A stretch of DNA of 28,103 nt, from positions 1 to 28,103 of the forward strand of contig WOGZ01000395.1 in the NCBI GenBank assembly GCA_009733775.1. Direction: 5' to 3'. Below are positions 10,633-19,799 of this stretch, in pieces. Each line of letters opens with the position of its first letter. The stretch's first letter is position 1. The notes beneath the pieces are model-generated. The model ran no database searches, was not told where the DNA came from, and saw nothing but the letters and a program-made list of their open reading frames with translations. The stretch is from Alectoria sarmentosa (taxonomy: Eukaryota > Ascomycota > Lecanoromycetes > Lecanorales > Parmeliaceae). The position numbers and the translations under genes are program-made.

Positions 10633-11289
10633 CGTAAACTTATTATTAATTAAAAAAAAATTAAAAACGCGTTATTAAGAAAATCTTTATCGATTATAAA
10701 AACGATTATATTTATCATATATTGTTATCAAATAATAACATTATTCGATCTTTTAAAATTATTTAAAGTTTAAAAAAGAATAATTCTTTGCTTGATTCAT
10801 AATTATTAATTAATTTAATTGTGAAAAAAAATTATTCGACGCTTATAGCGTTTCTCGTCGTTGAAAATTAATTATTTATAAACAAAATAATCATTGATGA
10901 GCTTATTTCAATCGTTTAAATTTAAACTCTTTATAATTATAAAATTCATAAAATTCTTTAAAACTAACGCATCAATTCTCAATTCGTCGTCGTTATTAAT
11001 TTTCACTCTTTAAAATAGTATATCAAATAATGCGTCATCGCTTTATTCAAATCGTTTTTATTTTATATCGCGCGATATTTTATCAAATCTCATTTAATTT
11101 TATATAATAATTATTTAAATTATTATCGCAGTGAAATTATACGAATCGAAGATTTATAAAAAAGTTATTGTTAATAATTCTTATCGAAAATAATGAAAAA
11201 GTGACATAATCGAAGAAAATGATTCTTTGTTGAAGAATGAGATTTAAAAATTTATCGATTTATTTAAAGAGCGTATTGTCCTTCGTAAT
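10633..11289 (+). other. Integrase-RT linker of element D
   Basis: This is degraded sequence between the integrase core and reverse transcriptase. In copia elements this linker is long and poorly conserved, so no motif is expected or seen. No other insertion is recognisable in it. Confidence 0.45.
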
Positions 11290-12091
11290 AAATAAATTTA
11301 TATTATTAAATGTGAAATTCGCGATGAAATCATTCGCTTTAAAATTTATTAAATAATTCATGATTTTAAATAACGAGAAAACTTAAATTTTAATAAAACT
11401 TTCATTTTAATAATTAAATTTATATCTTATAAGACGATTTCGTTTTAATCTTTATCGAAAATTGAGATTTAAAATAAATGAACGTCAAAATCGTTTTCTT
11501 TTATGATAACGTTGAAAAAAAAATCCATATAAAATAATTTATTACATATGCCTTAAAAAAATATTTTAATAAGATTTATAAATTCAATAAGGCCCTTTAT
11601 GATTTAAAGCAATTTTTTCGAATTTAATATAATATCTTTATTAAATACATAAAAGAAATCGATCTCGTTTTCATTGATATCGATTTCAACGTTTTCATTA
11701 ATTTAAACATTAATATTATTATCGTTCTTTATATAAACGATGTTTTTATTATTAATTTATTTTGATTTAAAATTCAATGAATAAAGAATGCTTTTAATGT
11801 TAAATTCAAAATAAACGATTTTAATTTTTATAATTATTATTTGAAAATAACAATAATTCGCGATCGTCTTAATCGAATTTTATAATTAAAATAATTCGTT
11901 TATATCGAACGTTTTCTTTATGTTTATGAAATGTGAAAAATTAAAATAAAATCTATTTTAATAAAAATCAGTTTACGATCGATATTTATTAAAAAAAGAT
12001 ATATAATTTTCAAAGAGTTTTTTCAAACTTATTAATTAATTATGAGATTTTTTATATACGTTATATTCGATATTAGATTTGATATTATCTT
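11290..12091 (+). pseudogene. Reverse transcriptase of element D, before the solo LTR
   Basis: This was the copia reverse transcriptase. From 11478 the frame gives MNVKIVFFYDNVEKKIHIK, the copia D-V-K-T-A-F-L-x-G-x-L-x-E-E-I-Y block. From 11571 it gives KIYKFNKALYDLKQ, matching V-Y-K-L-x-K-A-L-Y-G-L-K-Q, followed by a stop at a former Trp. The catalytic Y-V-D-D box reads YIND at 11730-11741, with the first Asp as Asn. The frame continues to FDIRFDIIF (G-T-R-P-D-I-A-F in the family) where the solo LTR at 12092 splits it. Confidence 0.88.
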
Positions 12092-12285
12092 TATTATAAA
12101 CAAATTAAGACTAAAATAAAAGACTAAAACAAACTGAACGGATTAAGGCTAGGTACTTAGGTTTACTAACGATCGCGTTTATTAGACAGATACCTTACAC
12201 TAGCTTAGTTCGCTCGTACTTAAGGCACAGATTTAAATAGAAAAAAGACAAGTCTTTTACACACAACTGAAACGTGCTCTTAACA
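12092..12285 (+). mobile_element. 194-bp solo LTR inside element D
   Basis: The ends are tatta (from tgtta) and taaca. The flanks are atctt (12087-12091) and atttt (12286-12290), a 5-bp duplication with one C/T change. Removing one flank and the insert rejoins the copia frame exactly, linking the G-T-R-P-D-I block to the K-R-I-F-R-Y-L-K block. The interior is much less mutated than its host and includes a TATA-like atttaaatag near 12231. Its sequence differs from all other LTRs here, so it is another family. At this length it may be too short for efficient RIP, or it may be recent. Confidence 0.8.
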
Positions 12286-12885
12286 ATTTTCGCTATTTTA
12301 ATAATCTTTCGATACACTTTTAATTTTATCGAAACTCATTATAGTTTTATCAAGCGTATTTTTCGTTATTTAAAAAATTTTATTAATTAATATCTCATTT
12401 ATAAAAATACGCTTTAAAAACTTATTAATTATATTAATTTTAATTAAATTAATAATCACAATACTCGCAAATCAATCTCAAATTACGTTTTTAATTTAAA
12501 AAATAAAGTTATTAATTAATTATTTAAACGATATTTTATTATCGTATTGTTTATTTATAAAATCGAATATATCAATTAAACGCAAATCGTCAAAAAAATC
12601 ATTTAATTAATTTTTTTTGAATCAAATTCGCCTCAATAAAGCACTTTAAATAATTATTAATTATAACGATAATTAAAGCGTAATTGCGCTCGTTAAAAAT
12701 CCTCAATATTATAATTATATTAAACATATTAACATTTAATATCATTGAATACGTGATCAAATTATTAATAACAATATCGATTTATAATACGTTTTTATCG
12801 ATAAATAAATCGTTAATAATTTTATTAAGACTCTTTATAAAGACAAATTCGAATTATTTCATAACATAAACTCATTAATTTCAAA
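12286..12885 (+). pseudogene. RNase H of element D
   Basis: This is the continuation of pol after the solo LTR. It starts with ETHYSFIKRIFRYLKNF near 12340, the copia H-W-x-A-x-K-R-I-x-R-Y-L-K-G-T block at the RT/RNase H border. It ends with a segment around 12690-12880 that fits the family pattern N-P-x-x-H-x-x-T-K-H-I-D-I-x-x-H-F-I-R-E and a Y-V-x-T-x-x-Q-I-A-D end. In the second segment most Gln, Trp and Asp codons are stops or changed. The plus-strand frame at 12684-12869 is one reading of this segment. Confidence 0.75.
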
Positions 12886-13045
12886 TCACGTTTTTAAAAT
12901 GAATAAAATTCAAAGCATCGTTTAAAAACAAATAAATAATTTCTTTTCTCGTTTTTGTGAAAGCTTTTTCGTTTAATTGATTTCTATATTATAAATAATC
13001 GATCGAATTTATTCGCAAAACCTCAAATATCAATCTTAACGTCTC

Positions 13046-13351
13046 GTGCGAAAAAATTTCAACTTATTAAAATTTAATTTAAAATTGATTTATTATTATT
13101 GCAATTATAATCATAAACTTTATAAACTTTTTTTTAAAAGACTTATATTTATGTTCGATTCAAATTTAAAATCTGCGCTCTCATTTATAAAATCGTTATT
13201 ATCGAGTTTTACGTTAATTATCTTAAACATTTTCATAAATTTCGACTTATCAAAATTCAATTTGAAATTAATTGATCGTTATTATAATTATAATTATAAA
13301 CTTTGCGAACTTTTTTTAAAAGACTTATTTCTACGTTCGATTCAAATTTAA
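13046..13351 (+). CDS. Open frame downstream of RNase H, element D, internally duplicated
   Basis: A 101-codon frame after pol, starting at GTG with RKNFNLLKF. It contains the shared module twice because of a tandem duplication: KFNLKLIYYYCNYNHKLYKL and then KFNLKLIDRYYNYNYKLCEL. The same module occurs once in elements A and B in the same relative place and strand. No domain is recognised. If coding, it would be an accessory 3' ORF of this copia family; if not, it is 3' untranslated sequence with few stop-prone codons. The duplication is specific to this copy. Confidence 0.35.
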   Translation: MRKNFNLLKFNLKLIYYYCNYNHKLYKLFFKRLIFMFDSNLKSALSFIKSLLSSFTLIILNIFINFDLSKFNLKLIDRYYNYNYKLCELFLKDLFLRSIQI

Positions 13352-13423
13352 GATTTACGTCGTTATTTAAAAAATCATTATCGTCAAATTTACTCAATTA
13401 TTTATGAGAATTCTTTAACATTA
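13058..13423 (+). repeat. 183-bp tandem duplication in the 3' region of element D
   Basis: The block starting ttcaacttattaaaattt at 13058 recurs as ttcgacttatcaaaattc at 13241. Downstream matches include gacttat and cgttcgattcaaattta. Elements A and B have a single copy, so the duplication arose in the D lineage. Confidence 0.75.
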
Positions 13424-14068
13424 TGACTTTTAAATGCTTTTAATGATTTTTAAACGTTATTATGATCGTTATATATATGCTTTCAAATCATTAATATCGT
13501 TATTATCATCATTATTATCGTCGCAATACATCGATCGCAATTTATATACATTTTATTAATCATTATTATCAAATATCAATTTTCTGAAACGATTTTTATA
13601 AATCTCATAATTAATCGCATATATGCATATACAGTTCGAAAAATTTCGTTCAATCGAAAAATTTATTTTCATATATATTCATCGATTATATATTGCTCAA
13701 ATTTTGATGTATATAAGATAAATTGAAAATAAATTTGTCAGAAAACGATTTTTCGTTAAAAAGTGAATTTTTATATATATAACATCGTAACGAATATGTT
13801 TAAAAGAAGATAATCGTTTTCAAAAAAAAAAATCCGATTTCGGATTTTTTCATTGTTTCTATTCTATTTTGGACATCGCGAATTTTGGATCTCATATTTG
13901 ATATCTGATTTATTATGAGGCGTTTTCGATTACTTTTTCGATTTTTTCGATTTTCACACTTTCTATTCGACGTTCAAGTTATATAACATCTCGAATAAAG
14001 AAATAAAAGAGATGATTTAAAACATTTTGATTTTCGAGCTGCAATGCAATCATGTAAAAGTATTAAAA
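13424..14068 (+). other. 3' non-coding part of element D
   Basis: It aligns in reverse with 3525-4100 in element A and with about 16050-16740 in element B, including the tatatgcatata and ttttcgattacttttt blocks. It holds no gene. The last bases before the LTR read gtaaaagtattaaaa, the likely but poor polypurine tract. Confidence 0.65.
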
Positions 14069-14197
14069 TGTGTTAATTATTTAAAATATAAAAGATTTAT
14101 CGAGACAAGAAAGATTTATCGAAAATTAACACATTTTATATTTAAATGCTCTATTGCAAACTATTTAATCAATCAAGTGTTTTATTTACTTTCAATA
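14069..14197 (+). repeat. 3' LTR of element D
   Basis: 129 bp, aligned with 5008-5136. It starts tgtgttaattattt and ends caata. It contains aaagatttatcga twice in tandem, and an inverted pair, tgtgttaatt at 14069 and aattaacaca ending about 14134, which bounds its first half. Confidence 0.75.
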
Positions 14198-15842
14198 TAT
14201 TTATTATTATAATTATAATTATTGTCAAGCATTTTATATTTGTCGCAATAAAATAATTAATTAAAAACATTATTTAATTAATTTTTTTGAAATAAACAGT
14301 TTTTATTTGCAAAACGATTTTTAAACTTAAATAATTATAATTCGAAATTCGAAAAATTGAAAATTTTTCAATTTTCGACGAAATCGAAACTATTCGTTTT
14401 TGATCGAGCTCGTATACGATCGTACGATCGAATTATAATAAGATTTTTATAATATTATCAACTTTTTTGCGTAAAACATATTAAAAAATGCGTCTTTATT
14501 CTTATAACATTTTATTAAATTAATAATTTACATTTTCAACGATATATTAAATTAATGAAATAAATTAAAAAATTAAATATTATTATTATTATCAATTTAA
14601 TTATCGTTTAAGTTAATTTAAACTTAACTTTATGATTATTTAAACATTTAAAAGTTTAGTTAAAAATAAAATATATATATATATATATATTAAAGTTAAC
14701 GTTTTAATTTCAATTTTTTTTTAAGAAAAAAGATTAAGATTTTATCATCAAATTCTTTATTCGTTATCGATGATATTTTATTATCGTGATTATAAAATTT
14801 GATTAATTTCAATCTCACGATGATAATCGTTAAAATAAATATTTGAAAGTCGAATTTTTAATTGAATAACATAAAAAAGAACAAATTTTTCAAAAAGATT
14901 CACACGTTTACAAATATTTTGAAAATGTTTTCAATCGAATTTAAATTTTATTATCAAATTTAAAATTAAATTCTTCGTATTATTAATTTTATTTTATTAT
15001 AATATTATCGCTCAAATTTATCGTTAATTCTCGCATAAACATTTTTCGTTGTTATTATAAACGTTTGAAACATAACGATAATAATTAATTGATATTAATA
15101 AAAATTTAAACGATTTTAACGAAGATTGATAAATCATTTATTTTCTCTTTATTTTATTATCATCGTGGGATAACGATTTTAATATTAATGAAAAATTATT
15201 TAACGTTTCAAGCGATATCGGAGTTTTTGATTTACACGTTAAAGATAAAAGATTTTGTTTATTAATTTTCTTTAAAACGTTCAAATCGTTTTTATAATTA
15301 TTATTAAATTTATTTATTTTTATACTTTTTCAAAGCGACACTTTTCAAAACGATATTCTCGATTCGTTTTCAATAATAATAAAAATTTCTCGTTTTTATT
15401 ATCTTTATTATTATTATCAAATTTTTACATTTTTTCATTTATCTTTTTCGATATTAATAATTGAAGTTAACGTTCAAAATATCGTCGAAAATGTTTTTAT
15501 GAATAATGATGAGACTTTTTTTTTTGTTTTTAAATATATTTTTAAATACATTAAATGAAACGAAAATATTAACGATTAATTAATAGTTACTTATTTATTA
15601 TTTATTATTAATATTATCAAATTTAAAATTTTCGTAATTATTCGTTAACGTTTTAATTACGTTAATTGTTAATTCATTGAAAAATATAACGAAAAGTTTT
15701 AAATTATATTAAACGTTATTAATGTTTATTATAAATTTATAAATTTAATATTTTATATCGAGTTTGTACGTTAATTTTATAATATTAATATTAATTTCGA
15801 AAAAAACGTTCGTTAATACGAAAAGATTTCTCGTAAATTTAA
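14198..15842 (+). pseudogene. gag: Leader and first part of gag, element E
   Basis: This stretch resumes element E after element D. It aligns colinearly with the reverse complement of element B: 14995-15170 matches 22720-22560, and 15170-15560 matches 22540-22180. It ends at the tttaa pentamer used as target by element B. B and E together show one shared frame through a Ser-rich N-terminal gag-like region whose stops lie at likely Gln/Trp codons. I did not recognise a named gag domain in it. No complete frame remains. Confidence 0.65.
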
Positions 15843-15967
15843 TGTGAAAATATGATGTAGGACACTTAGTTATATTACTTTAAGAGTGCTACGAAGGAAA
15901 GTGCGATTTATGTTACGGGCGCATACGCTCGTGTCACGTGACTTATCACGTGACTTAAATTTCGACA
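15843..15967 (-). repeat. 3' LTR of element B
   Basis: 125 bp, ungapped against 23580-23704 with 22 transitions. It carries two CACGTG palindromes 12 bp apart. Confidence 0.93.
15935..15952. promoter_or_regulatory. Twin CACGTG (E-box type) motifs in the element B LTR
   Basis: cacgtg occurs at 15935-15940 and again at 15947-15952, each within tcacgtgac. In the other LTR the second is intact (23684-23689) and the first has been mutated to atgtga. The related lone LTR at 3083 has one copy. CACGTG is the core bound by fungal bHLH regulators such as Cbf1 or Pho4 types. A role in LTR transcription is an inference. Confidence 0.4.
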
Positions 15968-15978
15968 TTTTCCTTCGC
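15968..15978 (-). promoter_or_regulatory. Polypurine tract of element B
   Basis: On the minus strand gcgaaggaaaa ends exactly at the start of the 3' LTR. This is the expected site of plus-strand primer formation and fixes the element's orientation. Confidence 0.75.
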
Positions 15979-16116
15979 ACGCATACTCTTAAAAAAATCG
16001 AACGTCGAATAAATAAGGTGAATCGAGCGTCGGGTAATTACGGTGAGCTTAACGTCGAATAATTAATATGAAATCACTTTTATACATTTTCCTTATCCCT
16101 TATGCGCTCGATAAAA

Positions 16117-16350
16117 ATTCGAATTTCAAATATGAAATTCGAAATTCGCGATGTTTAAAACCGAATAAAAATAATGAAAATTCGAAAAAAGATGATCATT
16201 CTCCTTTTATGAATCATCTTTATCTTATAAATCATTTTTATTTCTTATACATCACCTTTCCCTCTCATAAACATTCGAATTTCAAAAATGAGATTCGAAA
16301 TTCGCGATGTTTAAAGTCGGGTAGAAAGAGTGAAAATCGAAAATCTAAAA
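16117..16350 (-). repeat. 156-bp tandem duplication in the 3' region of element B
   Basis: attcgaatttcaaatatgaa at 16117 recurs as attcgaatttcaaaaatgag at 16273, and both are followed by attcgaaattcgcgatgttt. Elements A and D have one copy. An antisense open frame at 16068-16412 arises from this duplication and is not called as a gene. Confidence 0.75.
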
Positions 16351-16765
16351 ACGATTATATTCTTTTAAACATATTTATCACGATGTCACATAAAAAAAAT
16401 TCCACTTTTTAACGAAAAACCGTTTTTTGACAAATTTATTTTCAGTTTATCTGATGCACATCAAAAATCAATCGATACATGATCGATAAATATATGTGAG
16501 AATAAATTTTCCGATTAAATGAAATATTCCGAATTGCATATGCACATATATGTATATATGCGATCGACTGCAAGGCCCGTGAGGGTCGTTTCAGGATATT
16601 AATACTTAATAATAATGATTAATAGCGTGCATACGTAAGGTGTATAACGACGATGTTTATGATGTTAATAACGGCAATAACGTCTAAAAATATGAGTACG
16701 ATGACCTTAAGAGCATGAATATAATAACTTTAAAAGACATAAATATAATGATTTTAAGAGAATAT

Positions 16766-16927
16766 TCAAGACATTTGGCGAAGAAATGACGATAGCAACC
16801 TTTTGAATAACGACGTTAATTTCAAATTTGAATCGAATATAAGAATAGGTTTTTCGAAAAGAAATTCGCAAAGATTTTGATTATAGTTGTAATAACGATA
16901 AATCAGCTCTTGATATAATGATGGCAT
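16766..16927 (-). CDS. Open frame downstream of RNase H, element B
   Basis: A 53-codon sense-strand frame starting MPSLYQELIYRYYNYNQNLC and containing ILIFDSNLKLTSLFKRLLSS. It aligns in frame with the post-RNase H frames of elements A (4137-4352) and D (13046-13351). The shared features are the Tyr-rich start, the Leu-Cys-Glu/Lys pair and FDSNLK. No known domain is recognised. It could be an accessory protein of this family or merely 3' leader-like sequence. In the other copies the frame extends further upstream than this ATG. Confidence 0.35.
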   Translation of the reverse strand: MPSLYQELIYRYYNYNQNLCEFLFEKPILIFDSNLKLTSLFKRLLSSFLRQMS

Positions 16928-17049
16928 AACGAAGTTTTGACACGTTAAAATTAATATTGAGGTTTTGCGGGTAATTTCAATTTCGGTCGATCATTCGAAG
17001 TGTGAAAATTAATGAAATCGCTCTTTTGAAATTGGGTGTTGAATAATGA

Positions 17050-17850
17050 TAGTGAGGTTGTTTAGACGTCTTAAACGTTTTAGGCGTCTCTCCTGAAACA
17101 ACGATTTAAATAACCTTAAATGAATGATGTGAGATTGTTTTTATTTTAAGAGCATCGCGGAAGACAATAAACTTGTTAAGATATAAAGTCTTAATAAGGT
17201 CATCTATCATCTATTTGTTAATGAAAACATATTAAATATTCATAATATCATCATTAACTTTTTCGCGTATAAAATGATGAGCGATATTAATATATTTGAT
17301 GCGAATATAAAATTGAGCGTTCTTTGCGAGGGCGATTGCGTTTTGATTATCTTTAAAAATCATAATAATCTTAAAATTTGAATCGTTAAATCGTAAAAAT
17401 TGATTTAAAAGATTTTTTAATTAAATAATTTTTTTAATAATTTGCGTTTGATCGATATATTTTATTTTATAGATGAATAATATTATAATGATTTGACATT
17501 TACTTAATTAATTAATAACGTTATTATTTAAATTGAATAAATAATCAAAAATGAACCTTCGAATTGAGTTTTTAATTTAATCAGAATTAATATAATCGGA
17601 TAAATCTTTCAAAAAGCTCTTATATATGAGTTCGTAATGTATCGTATTTTTGAGATATCGAAAAATTCGAATAATCGCATTTTAATGCGTTAAAATAAAA
17701 TTAATTAAGTATTGATTAATTAAAGAGATAATATAAACGATATCGAGATGAGTTTTTAACATAGCGTATATGAGGGAATTTATAACGAATTAATATTCTT
17801 TATAAAGCTTTTTGGAAATCACGTAATTTTTTTCGGTGAGCGTTAGTTTG
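17050..17850 (-). pseudogene. RNase H of element B
   Basis: Minus-strand translation around 17340-17230 gives NQNAIALAKNAQFYIRIKYI, then HHFIREKVND. This is a close match to the copia RNase H end (D-N-Q-S-A-I-x-L-A-x-N-P-x-F-H-x-R-T-K-H-I-D-I-x-x-H-F-I-R-E). RNase H removes RNA template during cDNA synthesis. The remaining Y-V-x-T-D-x-Q-x-A-D segment is visible just after with stops at former Trp/Gln codons. Earlier parts are more eroded. Confidence 0.85.
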
Positions 17851-18650
17851 CGATTAATTTCGAGTGATATATTGATAAAGGTGAGATTTCAACATTTGAA
17901 ATGATTGAGAAAACGTGTGATATACGCTTTTTGTTTTAATCGAATAATATTGTTATAATAATTTCTTTTAATAACTTAATTATGCTCAAATAAAAAACGT
18001 ATGATTTCAAATTTAATATGTGAAATTTAACGTTTAGGACATTTTTGATTTATTTGATTATGATTTTATTGCGGTTTGTGATTAAGACATTATCGACGTA
18101 AAGCGTTATAATGATCTTTTTTTTGGGATTTATAAACATATTATCGTTCGATTTGATGAGGTTGAGATCGAGTTTTTTTATATAAATCGAAAAATGTTGA
18201 TATTAGATTTTAAAAGATTGCTTTAAATTATAAAGGGTCTTATTTAATTTATAGATTTTGATATTATTTTTGTTAAAGTCTTCGAATTGTTGCACATATA
18301 TGTTTTCTTGAATATCGTTATAAAAAAAAACGATTTTGACGTTTATTTATTTCACGTTTTAATTCATAATCGTTATAAACGCAAAGATCGTTTTATAATT
18401 TATGAATTTTATTATTAACGCGAAAGTGTCATAATAATCACGATCTTTTTGTTATTCGAATTTTCGAATAATTTAACGTGTTTTATAATGAGTGATTTTT
18501 TTTTTAAGGCCTCGCTTTATAATGTAAACTCAATAACTTTAAAAAACATGAATCTTTAAAAGACGTTTAAATAAAACATTAAATGTTATTATTTATGAGG
18601 GACTTATATTCATCTCGCATGTCAATTTTTCAATTTATATAAGTTAAATT
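17851..18650 (-). pseudogene. Reverse transcriptase of element B
   Basis: The minus strand reads KIYKLNKTLYNLKQSFKI near 18265-18210, the copia V-Y-K-L-x-K-A-L-Y-G-L-K-Q block, followed by a stop at the conserved Trp. It then reads LYVDNVLITN, where the YVDD active site has become YVDN (18089-18100). The changes are G-to-A on the coding strand. Before this comes an NIYVQQFEDF segment resembling I-Y-M-x-Q-P-x-G-F. Several stops make it non-functional. Confidence 0.88.
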
Positions 18651-19064
18651 GTTGAAAATCGCTTATTCGTAAGTTATAAATTCGAAGATATTAAACTTAT
18701 TAATATGATTCGCAAAAAAAACAAAAATAATGAAAATTCTCGTTAGAGGGTTAAACGATAAATTTCGAAGATTCGAAATAATGAGATCTTTATAATCATC
18801 AAATATTTTTTGAATAATCTCATATTCGAGATGTTTTCGCATAATTTTCATTTTAATAAATTTCGAAGATATCGACGAAGAGGAAATGATAATAAGTTTA
18901 ATAATTAATGCAATAGATTTGATAAATGTTATAAATATACGCATTGTAATAACGATAGAATGAGGTCTTTAAGAGCGATTAACGGTTGACGATGAAATAT
19001 CCGTTAACGACAATCGATTTGACGATTTAATCGAAATTATAAATTTAGCGTTTGATAATATATC
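18651..19064 (-). pseudogene. Integrase-RT linker and RT start of element B
   Basis: This includes a 93-codon minus-strand frame (18663-18944, starting MRIFITFIKS) in the place where the linker leads into RT. The frame shows no certain motif; it may or may not be the original one. The segment adjacent to the inverted-repeat insertion carries a Ser-rich DISSSTVNRS stretch, common in such linkers. Confidence 0.4.
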
Positions 19065-19097
19065 TTAGGGGAAACACACGACTTGGGAATGGAACAT

Positions 19098-19175
19098 GTT
19101 GATAGCATTAATTTCATGTTGAAATCGACTTTCTGTCGACTTTCCATTGATGATCCATTGATTGTCCATTCGTAA
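19098..19175. repeat. 11-bp-period repeats in the left arm of the inverted-repeat element
   Basis: cgacttt/tctgtcgactt/tccattgatga/tccattgattg/tccattcg follow each other at 11-bp spacing, after two catgttga motifs. Such subterminal arrays often bind transposase. Confidence 0.6.
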
Positions 19176-19487
19176 AAACGCTATATTTTCATATATTTAC
19201 AATTAATATATATTTAATCGATAATTCCCAAAATTGTATATTAAGTATAATAAGGTTTGCACTAAAGCGGGTATTTCGCTTAACGTATATCTTACGAAAT
19301 ATCAACGCCACATTATTTATTTTTCGATTTTTCGATTTTTTTCGAAAATTTCATATAAAGAATTAATATATATAGCCTTATAGTCCTATCAGACTTAAAG
19401 AAATTTTTCAAAAAATACGAATATTACCGTAATCTATTGACTTTAAATTAATCGTAAATTATTTAAAATCAACTTTTCATCAAGTGT

Positions 19488-19545
19488 TCATTGACTCTCC
19501 ATTAACTCTCCATTAACTTTCTATCGACTTTCAATCGACGATATA
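19488..19545. repeat. 11-bp-period repeats in the right arm of the inverted-repeat element
   Basis: cattgactc/tccattaactc/tccattaactt/tctatcgactt/tcaatcgac occur at exact 11-bp spacing. They lie on the same strand as the left-arm array, so the two arrays are direct rather than inverted. Confidence 0.65.
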
Positions 19546-19799
19546 TTTTAAATAATTTGATAATAATGAAACATCTTTATTAATGGATATTAACGTCCAT
19601 TTTGAAGAATGTAAAATTATTTATAATTGGGTGTTTCTGCGCTATTATGCAGTCCCCTCCGTTGACGCGAATGAGACATTATTGTCTATTAATGTTCAAT
19701 ACACGTAAAATTCCCAGATGGGGTAATCCCCTTAAGGTAATGATACGTTGTTTATTCAATGTTTTTTTTATAACGAATATTGATATAAAAAGACGTTAA

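Larger units (their letters stand above)
5008..14197 (+). mobile_element. Copia element D, near full length, plus strand
   Basis: This is a Ty1/copia retrotransposon with 129-bp LTRs at both ends (5008-5136 and 14069-14197), a primer site at 5137, and gag, protease, integrase, RT and RNase H in the copia order. All reading frames are destroyed by RIP-type changes. Two later insertions interrupt it: a small LTR element (5725-7599) and a solo LTR (12092-12285). Without them it would be about 7.1 kb. Its own target-site duplication is not clear; the flanks taaaa and tattt do not match, but leader sequence of element E resumes on the right side. Confidence 0.85.
19068..19731. mobile_element. 664-bp terminal-inverted-repeat element, TSD tta
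   Basis: The left end reads ggggaaacacacgacttggg, and the right end, reversed, reads ggggattaccccatctggg. They are imperfect inverted repeats sharing gggga, then ct-ggg and aat. The trinucleotide tta flanks both sides (19065-19067 and 19732-19734). GGGG-type ends with a TTA duplication fit PIF/Harbinger (Tourist-like) MITEs. The right flank continues ttaa, so a piggyBac-type TTAA element that lost one A on the left is the alternative. The interior has no transposase. Both arms hold 11-bp-spaced repeats of the tccattgactt type. It is less mutated than element B around it, and lies in that element's integrase-RT linker. Confidence 0.7.

Noticed and set aside
14027..14212. 61-codon plus-strand frame across the D 3' LTR
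   Set aside because: It spans the LTR end and the flanking element E sequence, so it is a chance frame.
16068..16412. 114-codon plus-strand open frame with an internal repeat (NSNFKYEIRNSRCLK / HSNFKNEIRNSRCLK)
   Set aside because: It is antisense to element B, lies in its 3' non-coding region, and its internal repeat comes from the 156-bp tandem duplication there.
19602..19799. 65-codon plus-strand frame with mixed composition
   Set aside because: It runs across the right boundary of the inverted-repeat element into element B, so it cannot be an ancestral gene; no domain is seen.
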